This document shows, piece by piece, positions 8,345 through 17,809 of a DNA stretch of 28,282 nt. Within the stretch, counting starts at the first letter, position 1. Each line of letters starts with the position of its first letter. The DNA comes from Chara braunii (Eukaryota > Streptophyta > Charophyceae > Charales > Characeae). The notes under the pieces were generated by a model, which was not told the DNA's origin, made no database searches, and worked only from the letters and a program-made list of their open reading frames with translations. The position numbers were made by a program, and so were the translations under genes. Where the stretch lies: positions 1,534,083 to 1,562,364 of the forward strand of contig BFEA01000134.1 in NCBI GenBank assembly GCA_003427395.1, written 5' to 3'.

Positions 8345-10867
8345 ATGACTTCTCGCCATGTTGTGTTGAAGTTTGGCGCATCCAATTTCGCATTGGATGT
8401 GTTTCCAGAGGAGGGTGTGGAAATATTCAAGTTCCAAGTCTTCTCCTTGACAGGGGTCCCGCCCGAGGAGCAGAAGCTCTTTGGACTTACCGTGACACCG
8501 CTTCCCGATGACGCGGACTTGCGCTCTCTCTTGATAGCAGACGGACAGGAAGTTATCCTCGTCGACAGGAGCGGAGAAGACGGTAATGCCATTGAAAAAG
8601 CTGTAGATGGAAGTGCACAGAATCAGGCGCCGACTCGATCGGCAGGACACAGTGGCACAGCCGTATCGCAATCGGTGTCGCAATATGAGCTTCTGGCAAA
8701 GCAGCTGCAAGATGAGAAAGACGCAGCTGCACTTGTAGCAGCAGCAGCAGCAGCAGCAGCAAAGGAAATGTTGCATTTGAATTCACACTCACAGGATCGG
8801 GCTTATCGTAGTTTTGATGGAAGGGGTAGGGAAGATATACCTGTTGATGTCCTTAACTCGGCATTGGCAAAGCCGATCGCCCGGAGACTGCGTCAGTACA
8901 TCCGTGCCGCGCGACAGTATGAGGACCCCATTAAGCAAGCGCTTGCGCTGTCTGTTGTTCCATTGGAAGAGCTGGAGGAGAAGGCGGCCGTTCAAATCTT
9001 CACGAAGAAGGGCATTTCTTTGCCCAGTGAGGACTTGATGAGGGATGCCCTGTTGGAGGCACTTTTGCATTGGTTCAAAGGATGGTTTAAGTGGGTGAAT
9101 GCCCCCTGCTGCAGCTTTTGCGCAGGCCCAACCCGGATTATCGGTCACTCGACAGGAAACGAGGAAGAACTGAAGCATGGCGGGGAGCGGGTTGAAGTGT
9201 ATGGCTGCGGATTGTGCCAGACGGTGACGCGTTTTGTGCGATACAATGATCCCGCGAAGCTGCTTGAGACAAGATGTGGTCGTTGCGGGGAATGGGCCAA
9301 CGCATTCACTTTGATCTGCAGAGCCTTGGGCTACAATGCCCGCTGGGTGGTGGATTGGATGGACCACGTTTGGACAGAATGCTTCTCCAATCATCTTGGA
9401 AGATGGGCTCATTGCGATCCATGTGAAGAGGTGTTTGATCGTCCCCTTCTTTACGAGAAAGGATGGGGTAAACAGCTGTCGTATGTGTTTGGCTTTGGCG
9501 GAGATGGATGCGTGGACGTCATCAAGAGGTACACACGCGCATGGTCGGAGGTTTCCCGCCGGCGGTGCGAGATTTCGGAGTTGGAACTGGAGGTTCTGTT
9601 GAGGCACCTGAGAAGAGAAGTTCGCAACGGGTTGTCGGCAGCGGAGCAGGAGCGCCTTCGCATAGCGGATGAGCAGGAGAAGGAAGAGATGGAGAGCTCC
9701 TACTCAGGGAGATCCGAATCGCTTCCGGACGAAGAGCAAGTCCTACCTGGTCGGCAGTCGGGTTCGGAGGAGTGGCGTGTGGCAAGGGGAGAAACAAACT
9801 CGAAAGACGCTGCTGTAAGAACAAGGAAGAAGTCCTCAGCAATGGCAGCTCGCGATCACATCGTTGGCATTGTGTTCAATCGACTGGGACAGATCGTAAA
9901 GAATCTGATCGCCAAACAGTATCGTCATGATGATGCAGCTGCATCGAAGACGGACTCTGAGACAGACCGCGGTGTCAAAGATTCCCCTAACGATGTGTCG
10001 TATTTGAAGGAAGGATCGGGCATTTTGCTTGGCAAACTGCAAGCTGTAGTTTCTCTCTTTGAGGAGCTCCTCAAGGATATGGGCCGGCAGCCGTACAAAA
10101 GCAGGTCAGTTCACTTATGCGCATCGAGACTGGAGGTCGCGCCGGGGTTGCTCGATCTCTTTGCCGACTTGGGTGTTACCTTGCAGAGTGCATCGGATTG
10201 CGATCCCAAGGACGTGATTCTGAAAGTGGATGGGTCGTTAGATATCGGACCAGCCATTCGATTGGCGGTCGCCGTTCCTGTGATTGCCACGGCGATCGAA
10301 AGACTAAGACGATCGCTGAGCAGCGGGCAATTTGAAGGACAAAGGGCTCCTGCCGGCGACGAGGTTGCTCGGGCGTTGGAGGGCACCAAATGGTTGCTGC
10401 AAGGAGAGAGAATTTGCGGAGGTATGGTTGTTGTCAGCGGAGAGAATGGTCCCTCTGAGATAGGCGTCAAGGCATTCGATGGCCTGCTGTCCACCAAATG
10501 GCTGGATTTTGGAGGCAAAGACGGATCGTCTTGGATATTGTACTGTGCTGCAGGTGGACAACCTAGAAAACTGGTCGCATACGAACTTACTTCGGCAGAA
10601 GACTGTCCGGAGAGAGACCCTAGAGACTGGGTGTTAGAAGGGAGTCAAGATGGAGGTTCATCATGGCACTGCTTAGACGAACGGAAGAACGTTCTGTTCT
10701 CGGGGCGAAACACAGCAAAGCTCTTTGAGGTCCATACGGACTCCCAGATGGCCTCTTCGACATACAGGCTTCGCTTCACGGCCGTGAGAGACCCTTCATC
10801 TGCGAACAGCCTACAAATCTGTTGCATCGACCTTTTCGCCGCTCCGGATGGAAAAGAGATCGCATGA
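8345..10867 (+). CDS. PNG1: Cytosolic peptide:N-glycanase (PNGase), plant PNG1 type
   Basis: Predicted to remove N-glycans from misfolded glycoproteins exported from the ER to the cytosol, before proteasomal degradation (ERAD), by hydrolysing the glycosyl-asparagine bond. The 840-residue protein has a ubiquitin-like N-terminus (about 5-75) and an Ala-rich stretch encoded by GCA repeats (107-119). The transglutaminase-like core (about 240-400) has the triad Cys314 (GRCGEW), His341 (DHVWTE) and Asp358 (HCDPCE), plus zinc pairs CxxC at 256/259 and 288/291. Then comes LPGRQSG (467-473), a helical segment and a C-terminal discoidin-like domain (about 685-835, with YELTSAEDCPERDP). This order matches land-plant PNG1, not animal NGLY1 with its N-terminal PUB domain. 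It is about 100 residues longer than the roughly 720 usual in angiosperms. An in-frame TAG at 8339 fixes the start. The coding region has no intron or break. Confidence 0.95.
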   Translation: MTSRHVVLKFGASNFALDVFPEEGVEIFKFQVFSLTGVPPEEQKLFGLTVTPLPDDADLRSLLIADGQEVILVDRSGEDGNAIEKAVDGSAQNQAPTRSAGHSGTAVSQSVSQYELLAKQLQDEKDAAALVAAAAAAAAKEMLHLNSHSQDRAYRSFDGRGREDIPVDVLNSALAKPIARRLRQYIRAARQYEDPIKQALALSVVPLEELEEKAAVQIFTKKGISLPSEDLMRDALLEALLHWFKGWFKWVNAPCCSFCAGPTRIIGHSTGNEEELKHGGERVEVYGCGLCQTVTRFVRYNDPAKLLETRCGRCGEWANAFTLICRALGYNARWVVDWMDHVWTECFSNHLGRWAHCDPCEEVFDRPLLYEKGWGKQLSYVFGFGGDGCVDVIKRYTRAWSEVSRRRCEISELELEVLLRHLRREVRNGLSAAEQERLRIADEQEKEEMESSYSGRSESLPDEEQVLPGRQSGSEEWRVARGETNSKDAAVRTRKKSSAMAARDHIVGIVFNRLGQIVKNLIAKQYRHDDAAASKTDSETDRGVKDSPNDVSYLKEGSGILLGKLQAVVSLFEELLKDMGRQPYKSRSVHLCASRLEVAPGLLDLFADLGVTLQSASDCDPKDVILKVDGSLDIGPAIRLAVAVPVIATAIERLRRSLSSGQFEGQRAPAGDEVARALEGTKWLLQGERICGGMVVVSGENGPSEIGVKAFDGLLSTKWLDFGGKDGSSWILYCAAGGQPRKLVAYELTSAEDCPERDPRDWVLEGSQDGGSSWHCLDERKNVLFSGRNTAKLFEVHTDSQMASSTYRLRFTAVRDPSSANSLQICCIDLFAAPDGKEIA
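8735..8762 (+). repeat. (GCA)n repeat inside PNG1
   Basis: Eight consecutive GCA units encode the poly-alanine run of the linker between the ubiquitin-like and catalytic parts. Unit changes would keep the frame, so this is a likely length polymorphism. Confidence 0.9.
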
Positions 10868-11494
10868 CGATTGCCGTTCCAATATCGTTGATGTCATCTT
10901 TATTCCTCTTCAGAGTGGAGAGCAATAGCTAAGAGTGGCGGTTGTTTCTCAGGTCAGCGAAAAAGCTTTACGAGAAGAAGAGTCGGGATTTCAGTCGCTG
11001 CACTGATCGTTTTTGTTTTTGTTTTTGTTTCCCTTCCCTCCCCTCCCCCCCCCCCCCCCCCCTTCTTTGGATTAACTGTTACCGTCTTTGCGCCGGTTAT
11101 ATAGATTGGAGGTCAAGACGTTGCCTTCAACCGCAACAGTGGTCTTTGAATTTGACCATTGCCGGTCAAATATGGATGATGTAATCTATGTTTGTGTTCA
11201 TAGTGGAGAGCTATACAGAAGGATTAATCTTTTGTGTTCAACCGCAACAGTAGCACTGTGACAGTGGTGCGACCCACAGGTGAAGAGTTCAAACTTCAAA
11301 TTTCGGTCCCCGGTGAATTTCATAATGTGAGGGAGTGACAGGGACTCAAATGAAATTTCACTTTGGAAGAATCTTCTGATAAATGCGAAGATTGAATGTC
11401 GACAACGTGCAGGCAGAAGCGCTTCCCCGGCGCTACCGAGAACTGTCTGCTGTCGTGAATCCCCTTTTTCTTTTTTAACGAATTCTATGCTTGG
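10868..11494 (+). other. 3' flank of PNG1 with a duplicated segment
   Basis: 10869-10931 (ATTGCCG, GATGTCATCT, GTGGAGAGC) returns in diverged form at 11158-11218 (ATTGCCG, GATGTAATCT, GTGGAGAGC). TCAACCGCAACAGT occurs at about 11128 and 11239. G(T)5 repeats and a C run (11044-11061) lie between. No canonical AATAAA follows the stop codon closely, so the transcript end is not placed. The 183-codon minus-strand frame 11198-11749 matches nothing I know and overlaps the TIR candidate below. Confidence 0.45.
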
Positions 11495-11714
11495 CAGTGT
11501 TTGAGAAAACTGCATTAAATTTTCCCTTAAACCACTAGTACCTTTGCCGCGTGGGGAAATAGCGGGCCTCGGGTGGGCCTCCGACCTTTTCGGATGGCCG
11601 AAACGAAACGACGGCCGCCGATCAGATTTATCAATGGCAGCCGTCGTCGGGCCCGGCCTCTGAATTTTCAGGAGTTTGGGAAAACGTCCACTTTTCCCTA
11701 ATTTCACAACACTG
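11495..11714. mobile_element. Possible hAT-like small TIR element
   Basis: Starts CAGTGTTTGAGAAAAC and ends with the reverse complement of CAGTGTTGTGAAATTAGGG. Both ends share CAGTGTT and an internal GGGAAAA / TTTTCCC motif. CAGTGTT ends are seen in some hAT elements, but the expected 8-bp duplication is not found. The inverted match is short, so this is tentative. Confidence 0.3.
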
Positions 11715-12191
11715 GTGGAGGTACTAGTGAGGCAAATCCGTTGAGACAACTTGAGACCTGATCGATCAATGTGTGTAAGGTTTATTGTTTTTTTTTTTTC
11801 TACATTGAATTCATCAATAATATTGCCCTCCTCTGACTCCTCTCCCTACACAAGCGGAGAAAGCGGGTCCATTGTAACCCACCGCCCGCTGGGGCCGGCG
11901 GGGAAAGTTGGAGGGCATGGCGCCTGGGACATGGTGCTCTGCACTGCTGCGTGAGGCCTGTGTTGTTCTCTGTTTGTAATTTTTTGTGCTTTTTTTTTAT
12001 GTGGGCCTGATCATGCTGTGCATGCATTCGAGGCTTTTTTACGTCTACATTCGTGCATTGGCAGAGGTGTCCAACTTGTCCCTTTGCCATGCTTTCTTTC
12101 TTTTGGCCTCGTGGCGGTGCACTGGCGGAATCCAGCTTGCTTCTTCCCCCGCCCCCAGACTTTTCTCCCTCTTCTTTTCTCTTGCGGCGCT
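11715..12191. other. No gene seen
   Basis: T runs near 11788 and 11990. Overlapping frames on both strands (for example 11986-12516 and 11800-12300) run through the adapter at 12284 and are therefore artefacts. Confidence 0.5.
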
Positions 12192-12278
12192 GAAAAAAAC
12201 AGCTATGGACTTGTATGTAGATAGCTGGTGGATTCTGTACACAGCTATCTATATACAAGTCCATATCTGTTTTTTTTC
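12192..12278. repeat. Short palindromic hairpin element
   Basis: GAAAAAAACAGCTATGGACT at 12192 continues to GATAGCTG (12227). It is mirrored by CAGCTATC (12242) onward to AGTCCATATCTGTTTTTTTC (ends 12278), giving arms of about 36 bp with three mismatches and a 14-bp loop. It looks like a tiny MITE. It lies 5 bp from the sequencing adapter, so a library artefact cannot be excluded. Confidence 0.55.
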
Positions 12279-12283
12279 TGGGG

Positions 12284-12321
12284 CTGTCTCTTATACACAT
12301 CTAGATGTGTATAAGAGACAG
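12284..12321. other. Retained Nextera mate-pair junction adapter
   Basis: The 19-bp transposase mosaic end CTGTCTCTTATACACATCT is joined directly to its reverse complement AGATGTGTATAAGAGACAG. This 38-bp palindrome is the circularisation junction of Nextera mate-pair libraries and is not genomic. Sequence to its left and right comes from two ends of a kilobase-scale fragment, so adjacency here is false or unproven. Confidence 0.97.
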
Positions 12322-12529
12322 TACTACCACCCTGCGTGCAGGACCATCCATCCGATGGAGTCCCCCGCCAGCCAAACAGTATCACCATCCCACATAGCAC
12401 TAGCAACCACCCTCCAACTGACATTTCGTCAAACCACCAGGTCATGCCAACGATCCGCCGGAGGCCCCTTTCGAAGGCCGCTCAACTTGGCTGGGGCCAT
12501 GGAACTGGTGGTTTAAAACGGACATTGTT

Positions 12530-13215
12530 CTTTTTCAATTTTTTTTGTAAAATCGCAAAATTGAATTCTGTGAAAAATTGAAAATGGATTATTAGATTTT
12601 TTGTGTAAAGTCGTGACTTCCGTTTCGTATTGAGTACGCGAGAACTAACATTTCGCTAAAACAGTAAAACTGACATTAAAAAAAAAAAGTCACGAAAATT
12701 GACGAAATTGAATTCAGTGAAAAATTGAAAATTGCTTAGATTTTTTTTATTTTTATTTTTATTTTTTGTGTGTGTAAAATCAGGACTTCATTTCGTATTG
12801 AGTAAGTGTATCACTTAATAGGAAATGGAAGTCACGATTTTACAAAAGAACTGACATTTCGTTAAAACTTAAAACTGACATACTTTTGTAAAATCATGAA
12901 ATTGAATTCAGTGAAAATTGGTACAATCATGACTTTAAGTTCGGATTGAGTAAGTGAAAACTGATTATTATTATTTTTTTTTTTGTGTGTAAAATCGTGA
13001 CTTCCATTTCGTATCGAGTAAGGGGGCGCGTTGTTTTAAAAAAAAAAGAAGAAAAAAAAAAGTGTACCACTTACTCAATACGAAATGGAAGTCACGATTT
13101 TACTCCAAAAAAATCTAATCAATTTTCAATTTTTCACTGAAATTGACTGAGTTCAATTTCCATGATTTTACAAAAAGAAATGTCAGTTTTAACAAATTGT
13201 CAGTTTCAGCGAAGT
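12530..13215. repeat. AT-rich composite inverted repeat
   Basis: A module reads roughly GTAAAATC, AAATTGAATTCAGTGAAAA, TTAGATTTTTT, TCGTGACTTCCATTTCGTAT, TGAGTAAGTG. It occurs forward at about 12547-12650, 12700-12810, 12893-12955 and 12985-13025, and reversed at about 12815-12845 and 13060-13170. The outermost copies face each other, giving long inverted ends with ACTGACATTT motifs. The structure fits nested insertions of a foldback MITE family into itself. No coding capacity. Confidence 0.75.
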
Positions 13216-13433
13216 AGTGCGATCCGCTCCATGTAGTACTACCCATGCCACATGGTACTACCACCTACGCGCTACTACCACCTAGCACATAGTGCCACCC
13301 GGTCGACAGAGAGCTACCCAGCTTACATGGTACTCCCTTACCCAAGTAATGCCATTCACCCCAGATAGAACATGATCCCCGTATAGTACAGCCCCCGGAC
13401 ATAGTACCATCCGGCCCTGGTAGTCCACCCATG
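13216..13433. repeat. Degenerate TAGTAC(T)ACC-rich sequence
   Basis: Irregular repeats of CATAGTACTACC / CATGGTACTACC. No gene seen. Similar ACTACCACC words occur right after the adapter at 12322. Confidence 0.45.
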
Positions 13434-13556
13434 CACACCTAGTTCACATAGCAACAAGGCAGCGAGGCGACAAGGCAGCGAGGCAACAAAGCAGAGAGGC
13501 AACAAGGCACATGGGATCACAAGCAGCAAGGCAAGGGTGAGGCAACAAGGCACTGG
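13434..13556 (+). repeat. Degenerate minisatellite, GCAACAAGGCAGCGAG type
   Basis: Eight or so imperfect units of 8-16 bp built on CAACAAGGCA and GCGAGGC. The same motif fills 15370-15730, so this array flanks the foldback element and its surroundings on both sides. Confidence 0.75.
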
Positions 13557-14599
13557 AAAAGAGGCAGCAGCAAGATGTTATGAACATGATTGTCCGTTGA
13601 AATTTTGTCAACGCTCACTCACAGGAACTCCCACACACGCCCATACACGTACAGAAGGAAGGGGAGAGGTAGTGGAGTGTCGCACCCCCCAGCAGAAGAA
13701 ACGCAGCGGAACACTCAGAAGAGCGAAGTGACAGAATACACAACACGGTGGATTCTCTCCACAGAAGTCCCAACAATCAGTCATGGAAGACAACCGAGAG
13801 ATCACAGCCAGAAATCATTGAAGAGATGACAACTCAGACACAGTATTAAAACTGTTTATTAAACTCAGAGCATCGTTCCACTGAATAAACTCAGAACCCT
13901 GTTGCGCTACCCTGAGAAGGGTAGCGCCTCAACCCCACACACTCTGAACAGCTAAAAATAGCACTAGAACCCCAGGTGACACCCAGTGCCACCCTGACAT
14001 CCAACTCAGTGGCCTGCGCCAGTATGAAACAAGCTCCCGGAGCCAATCGCCACTCAGATGATGAAGAAGAAGCCCAGCGCCAACAGTCTCTGATGAAGAT
14101 GAAGTCCAGATGATGATAATCTTCGAGAAGATGCAGCTATGGCTGCATCGCCACTGGGACCCTACTCCTGAGGAGGGTCAGCAGTGCACCACGTGCTCCC
14201 ACGCATCAGACCTCCAATAGCCCCGACCGCTTTGACTCCCAGAGCGTCAGAGCAGACAGCGTTGACCCCAGTCTGGTCAGCGCTCTGAAGGTCAGGCTAT
14301 GTCCGCTGTCTCCCACGCATGAATCAGTCACCCCGACCTGATGCTGCATGCGCAGCAACTCCCACCACGAAGTGTCAACTGCCAAAAGCCCTGGACCGAT
14401 GCTCTCAACCTATCTATACTCTACCCAGGCCTAGACTCGACCTAGACCGGACTGACTGACTGACCGGTACCGTTTCTGTTTCGGCCGCTTGGGCCTCTCC
14501 CTACCCGGCTATAGGCTATAGGACCGTCTATCAGCGTAGGCCCATCGGGCCTGTCTGTCCTAAGGGGTAGCCCGGGTCTGCTATTCGCAGTTAGGGTAG
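13557..14599. other. No gene seen
   Basis: Mostly unique-looking sequence without a long reading frame. A small hairpin GCGCTACCCT/AGGGTAGCGC lies at 13907-13927. Near 14220-14350, related words (CAGAGCGTCAGAGCAGACAGC / GTCAGCGCTCTGAAGGTCAG, CCCACGCAT twice) suggest internal duplication. Confidence 0.45.
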
Positions 14600-15226
14600 C
14601 TGTAGGAAATTCTAGTTAGTACGGGGCCCATATTTCCTATATTCACAAATATGTCCCTCACAAATTTTCCTTACAGGTAGGTCTCTCGGTTAGCCCTCAG
14701 CCAAAGCAAATTACGAATCCAGCCCTACCTATGGTACAGCCTCGTCAGAGAGAGGCTACAGGCAACTTGGAACCAGCAAGTCATTGCAGACCTACCCTCC
14801 CCTGGAGTGAGGGCCTCCGAGCTAGGGGCGTAGGCGTGCAGAGGGTCGAAGGGCTCTCCCCTTTGCGCAGCCTCGTATTCGAGGATAACAGACTTTGCGT
14901 TTTTCAGAAGCTCCTTGCGAGTAAACCAGCGGTCCTCAAATACGAGGCTTCGCAAAGGGGAGAATCCCTTCGACGCTCTGCACACCTACGCCCCTAGCTC
15001 GGAGGTCCTCGCTCCGGGGAAGGGTAGGTCTGCAATGACTTGCTGGTTCCAAGTTGCCTGTAGCTTCTCTCTGACGAGGCTGTACCATAGGTAGGGATAG
15101 ATTCGTAATTTGGTTTGGCTGAGGGTTAACCGAGAGACCTACCTGTAAGGAAAATTTTAAATTTGTGAGGGACATATTTGTAAATATAAGAAATATGGGC
15201 CCCGTACTAACTCGAATTTCCTACAG
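14600..15226. mobile_element. Large foldback element, about 290-bp arms
   Basis: The left arm 14600-14885 (starts CTGTAGGAAATTCTAGTTAG) is repeated in reverse complement at 14933-15226 (ends CGAATTTCCTACAG), with about 47 bp of spacer. Arms differ at scattered positions only. Recognisable shared words are AGGTAGGTCTCTCGGTTA, CTACCTATGGTACAGCCTCG and CAAGTCATTGCAGACCTACC. Reading frames on both strands are mirror images of each other and not genes. Confidence 0.9.
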
Positions 15227-15340
15227 GTAGGTCTCTCGGTTAGCCCTCAGCCAAACCAAGTTACGAATCTATCCCTACCTATGGTACAGCCTCGTCAGAG
15301 AGAGGCTACAGGCAACATGGAACCAGCAAGTCATTGCAAA
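15222..15340 (+). repeat. Third copy of part of the foldback arm
   Basis: Directly after the right arm, TACAGGTAGGTCTCTCGGTT through AACCAGCAAGTCATTGCA repeats the left arm's 14672-14790 in direct orientation, then stops abruptly and joins the AACAAGGCA minisatellite. This could be a partial re-insertion, a strand-switch during replication, or an assembly artefact at the palindrome. Confidence 0.85.
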
Positions 15341-15369
15341 GAGACACAGGCTGGAGAGCACGGGGGAGG

Positions 15370-15730
15370 CAGGTGGGGTGGGCACAGCAGGTAGCAATGC
15401 CGTGAGACAACAAGGCAACAAAGCAACAAACAGTATCAACAAGGCATGCAGAGGACAATTCAGGAAGGAGTGACCCAATGCGCAGGGGGCAACAAGGCGG
15501 CAGTGTGACCCGACGAGAGGTGGGCAAAGGAAGCAAGGCAAGAGGGCAGTGAGACAACAAGGCACCAAGCCAGTGAGGCAGCAAAGCAGTGAAGCAACAA
15601 AGGCAGCGAGGCACGAGGCAACCGAATGACAAGGCAAGCAGCGAGGCGGAGACACGAGTATCAGGTCGCAAGGAAGCAAGGCAACAAGGCAGCAAGACAG
15701 CCGCCACGCACAAGGCAGCACCGACAATGC
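15370..15730 (+). repeat. Degenerate minisatellite, AACAAGGCA type
   Basis: Continues the motif of 13434-13556 (AACAAGGCA, GTGAGGC, GCGAGGCA) over about 360 bp. The minus-strand frames of 135-153 codons reading LPCCLTALL repeats are translation artefacts. Confidence 0.75.
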
Positions 15731-16217
15731 CGTCAAACTATATGGGAAACAGGAGGCCAGTGGTAAACGTCAAGCGGATGGGCGGCAAAGCAGCTGATCG
15801 CCACAAACAAGGTAGTCCACACAGCTGACAGGGATCGAAGCAGATCATCACCTACTCACACGGCAAGCAGGACTCAACAGATCCTGTACGTTCACACCAC
15901 CATCGGACGCAGGGAGCCACTTCCACGAACGTCTGTCATCACGCAGAGACGACAGACACAGGCCGCACAGACAAAGAACCCCCCCTAAGGTTGTTCCAGG
16001 CATTCTAAACAAAAAGGTCAATCGCTATTTGGCACTGCTTAAAGGCGTTCACGTCGCCATAGAAGAAAATCCCTAGGAAGGACCAGAGGAGAAAACACAA
16101 AGTCGACAACGGAAAGGACAGATGGTGCCCGCGAACCACTCGTGACAAAAAGGGAATACTTAGAATGGGAAGAAGAAAACAACAAAAGGGGAGAGCTCAG
16201 AGCTATACATACATCTG

Positions 16218-16249
<32 letters not shown>

Positions 16250-16943
16250 GGCGTGTGTGTGTGCTGTTGAATGAGCAGGAGAATGAGAGATTGAACCCGT
16301 GATGAGAATCGTGGTAGAGTTGCATTGTGGATCTGATCCTCGTTGTTGTAGGGTTTTCGTTTGACGGAAAAAAAAAAAGGAGAGTGAAGGATTGCTGTTG
16401 GTTTTCCATATATCTCCTCGCTTCGGATTGATGAGCGCGTTTGTATGTGAGACTGTTGTGAAGACGAGGTCACATCCGTATCGTCACCTGCACGTCTTCT
16501 TGAATCCATCCTTTGTGATCTTGTGGGCACTTTGTGTGTCCTAGAAAAAAATGCTAGATTCAAATCAGGGGGCTGGGGGGCATGCTAACAACAGCCACAC
16601 CGCTCAATCCCCAGAGATCGAATTGGCGCTCGATTCCTCTTGGAATCATGGTGAGGCACATCGTTTGTTCACAATCTCTTCAGGGATCGCTTGGGTGATG
16701 CTGTTTTGATGTTCACATTCATAAAAGCAAAGATGCAAAAGTGATTCACCGCCCGGTAGCCTTAAGTTTTCGTGACAAATTGGGGAACCCTAAACCCAAC
16801 TTCTCTTATTTTCAAGATCCGCAGAGAAACTCTGTGGCACATATTTCGGGACTTCTCCGCGGTCTTGCCAATTACTATCACATAGCCAACTCGAAGTGCC
16901 AATGCATTCTTTTTCCATCCTCAGACTCCTTCCCTATGGCATT

Positions 16944-16974
<31 letters not shown>
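15731..16974. other. No gene seen; two GT microsatellites
   Basis: (GT)n at about 16221-16263 and at 16949-16974, the latter running into the gap. A minus-strand frame of 174 codons (16039-16563) crosses the first GT tract and is not convincing. A plus-strand frame from 16741 contains LRGLANYYH, reminiscent of Ty3/gypsy reverse transcriptase, but its neighbours do not fit that domain. Confidence 0.4.
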
Positions 16975-17737
16975 NNNNNNNNNNNNNNNNNNNNNNNNNN
17001 NNNNNNNNNNNNNNNNNNNNNNNNNNNNNNNNNNNNNNNNNNNNNNNNNNNNNNNNNNNNNNNNNNNNNNNNNNNNNNNNNNNNNNNNNNNNNNNNNNNN
17101 NNNNNNNNNNNNNNNNNNNNNNNNNNNNNNNNNNNNNNNNNNNNNNNNNNNNNNNNNNNNNNNNNNNNNNNNNNNNNNNNNNNNNNNNNNNNNNNNNNNN
17201 NNNNNNNNNNNNNNNNNNNNNNNNNNNNNNNNNNNNNNNNNNNNNNNNNNNNNNNNNNNNNNNNNNNNNNNNNNNNNNNNNNNNNNNNNNNNNNNNNNNN
17301 NNNNNNNNNNNNNNNNNNNNNNNNNNNNNNNNNNNNNNNNNNNNNNNNNNNNNNNNNNNNNNNNNNNNNNNNNNNNNNNNNNNNNNNNNNNNNNNNNNNN
17401 NNNNNNNNNNNNNNNNNNNNNNNNNNNNNNNNNNNNNNNNNNNNNNNNNNNNNNNNNNNNNNNNNNNNNNNNNNNNNNNNNNNNNNNNNNNNNNNNNNNN
17501 NNNNNNNNNNNNNNNNNNNNNNNNNNNNNNNNNNNNNNNNNNNNNNNNNNNNNNNNNNNNNNNNNNNNNNNNNNNNNNNNNNNNNNNNNNNNNNNNNNNN
17601 NNNNNNNNNNNNNNNNNNNNNNNNNNNNNNNNNNNNNNNNNNNNNNNNNNNNNNNNNNNNNNNNNNNNNNNNNNNNNNNNNNNNNNNNNNNNNNNNNNNN
17701 NNNNNNNNNNNNNNNNNNNNNNNNNNNNNNNNNNNNN
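16975..17737. other. Assembly gap (763 N)
   Basis: Unbroken N run. The left edge is a (GT)n tract, the likely reason the assembly broke. Only 34 bp separate the right edge from the adapter at 17772. Confidence 1.
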
Positions 17738-17771
17738 GGTTGCGTAGCGCCGATCATCCGGTGAACTTCCA

Positions 17772-17809
17772 CTGTCTCTTATACACATCTAGATGTGTAT
17801 AAGAGACAG
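17772..17809. other. Second Nextera mate-pair junction adapter
   Basis: The same 38-bp palindrome as at 12284. The bases between the gap and the adapter (17738-17771) and those after it may come from distant places. Reading frames through it are invalid. Confidence 0.97.

Noticed and set aside
8213-9607. Long minus-strand frames opposite PNG1 (187 and 272 codons)
   Set aside because: They are shadows of a high-GC coding sequence, with no domain and no codon pattern of their own.
15275-15736. Cysteine/leucine-rich membrane protein on the minus strand
   Set aside because: A translation of the AACAAGGCA minisatellite, with the same pattern in two frames at once.
16741-17802. A 353-codon frame with LRGLANYYH, suggestive of Ty3/gypsy reverse transcriptase
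   Set aside because: Most of it is the N gap and adapter. The real 76 residues match the RT motif in only a few positions, and neighbouring RT motifs are absent.
12284-17809. Two identical 38-bp palindromes as a transposon or regulatory site
   Set aside because: The sequence is the Nextera mosaic-end junction, a library artefact.
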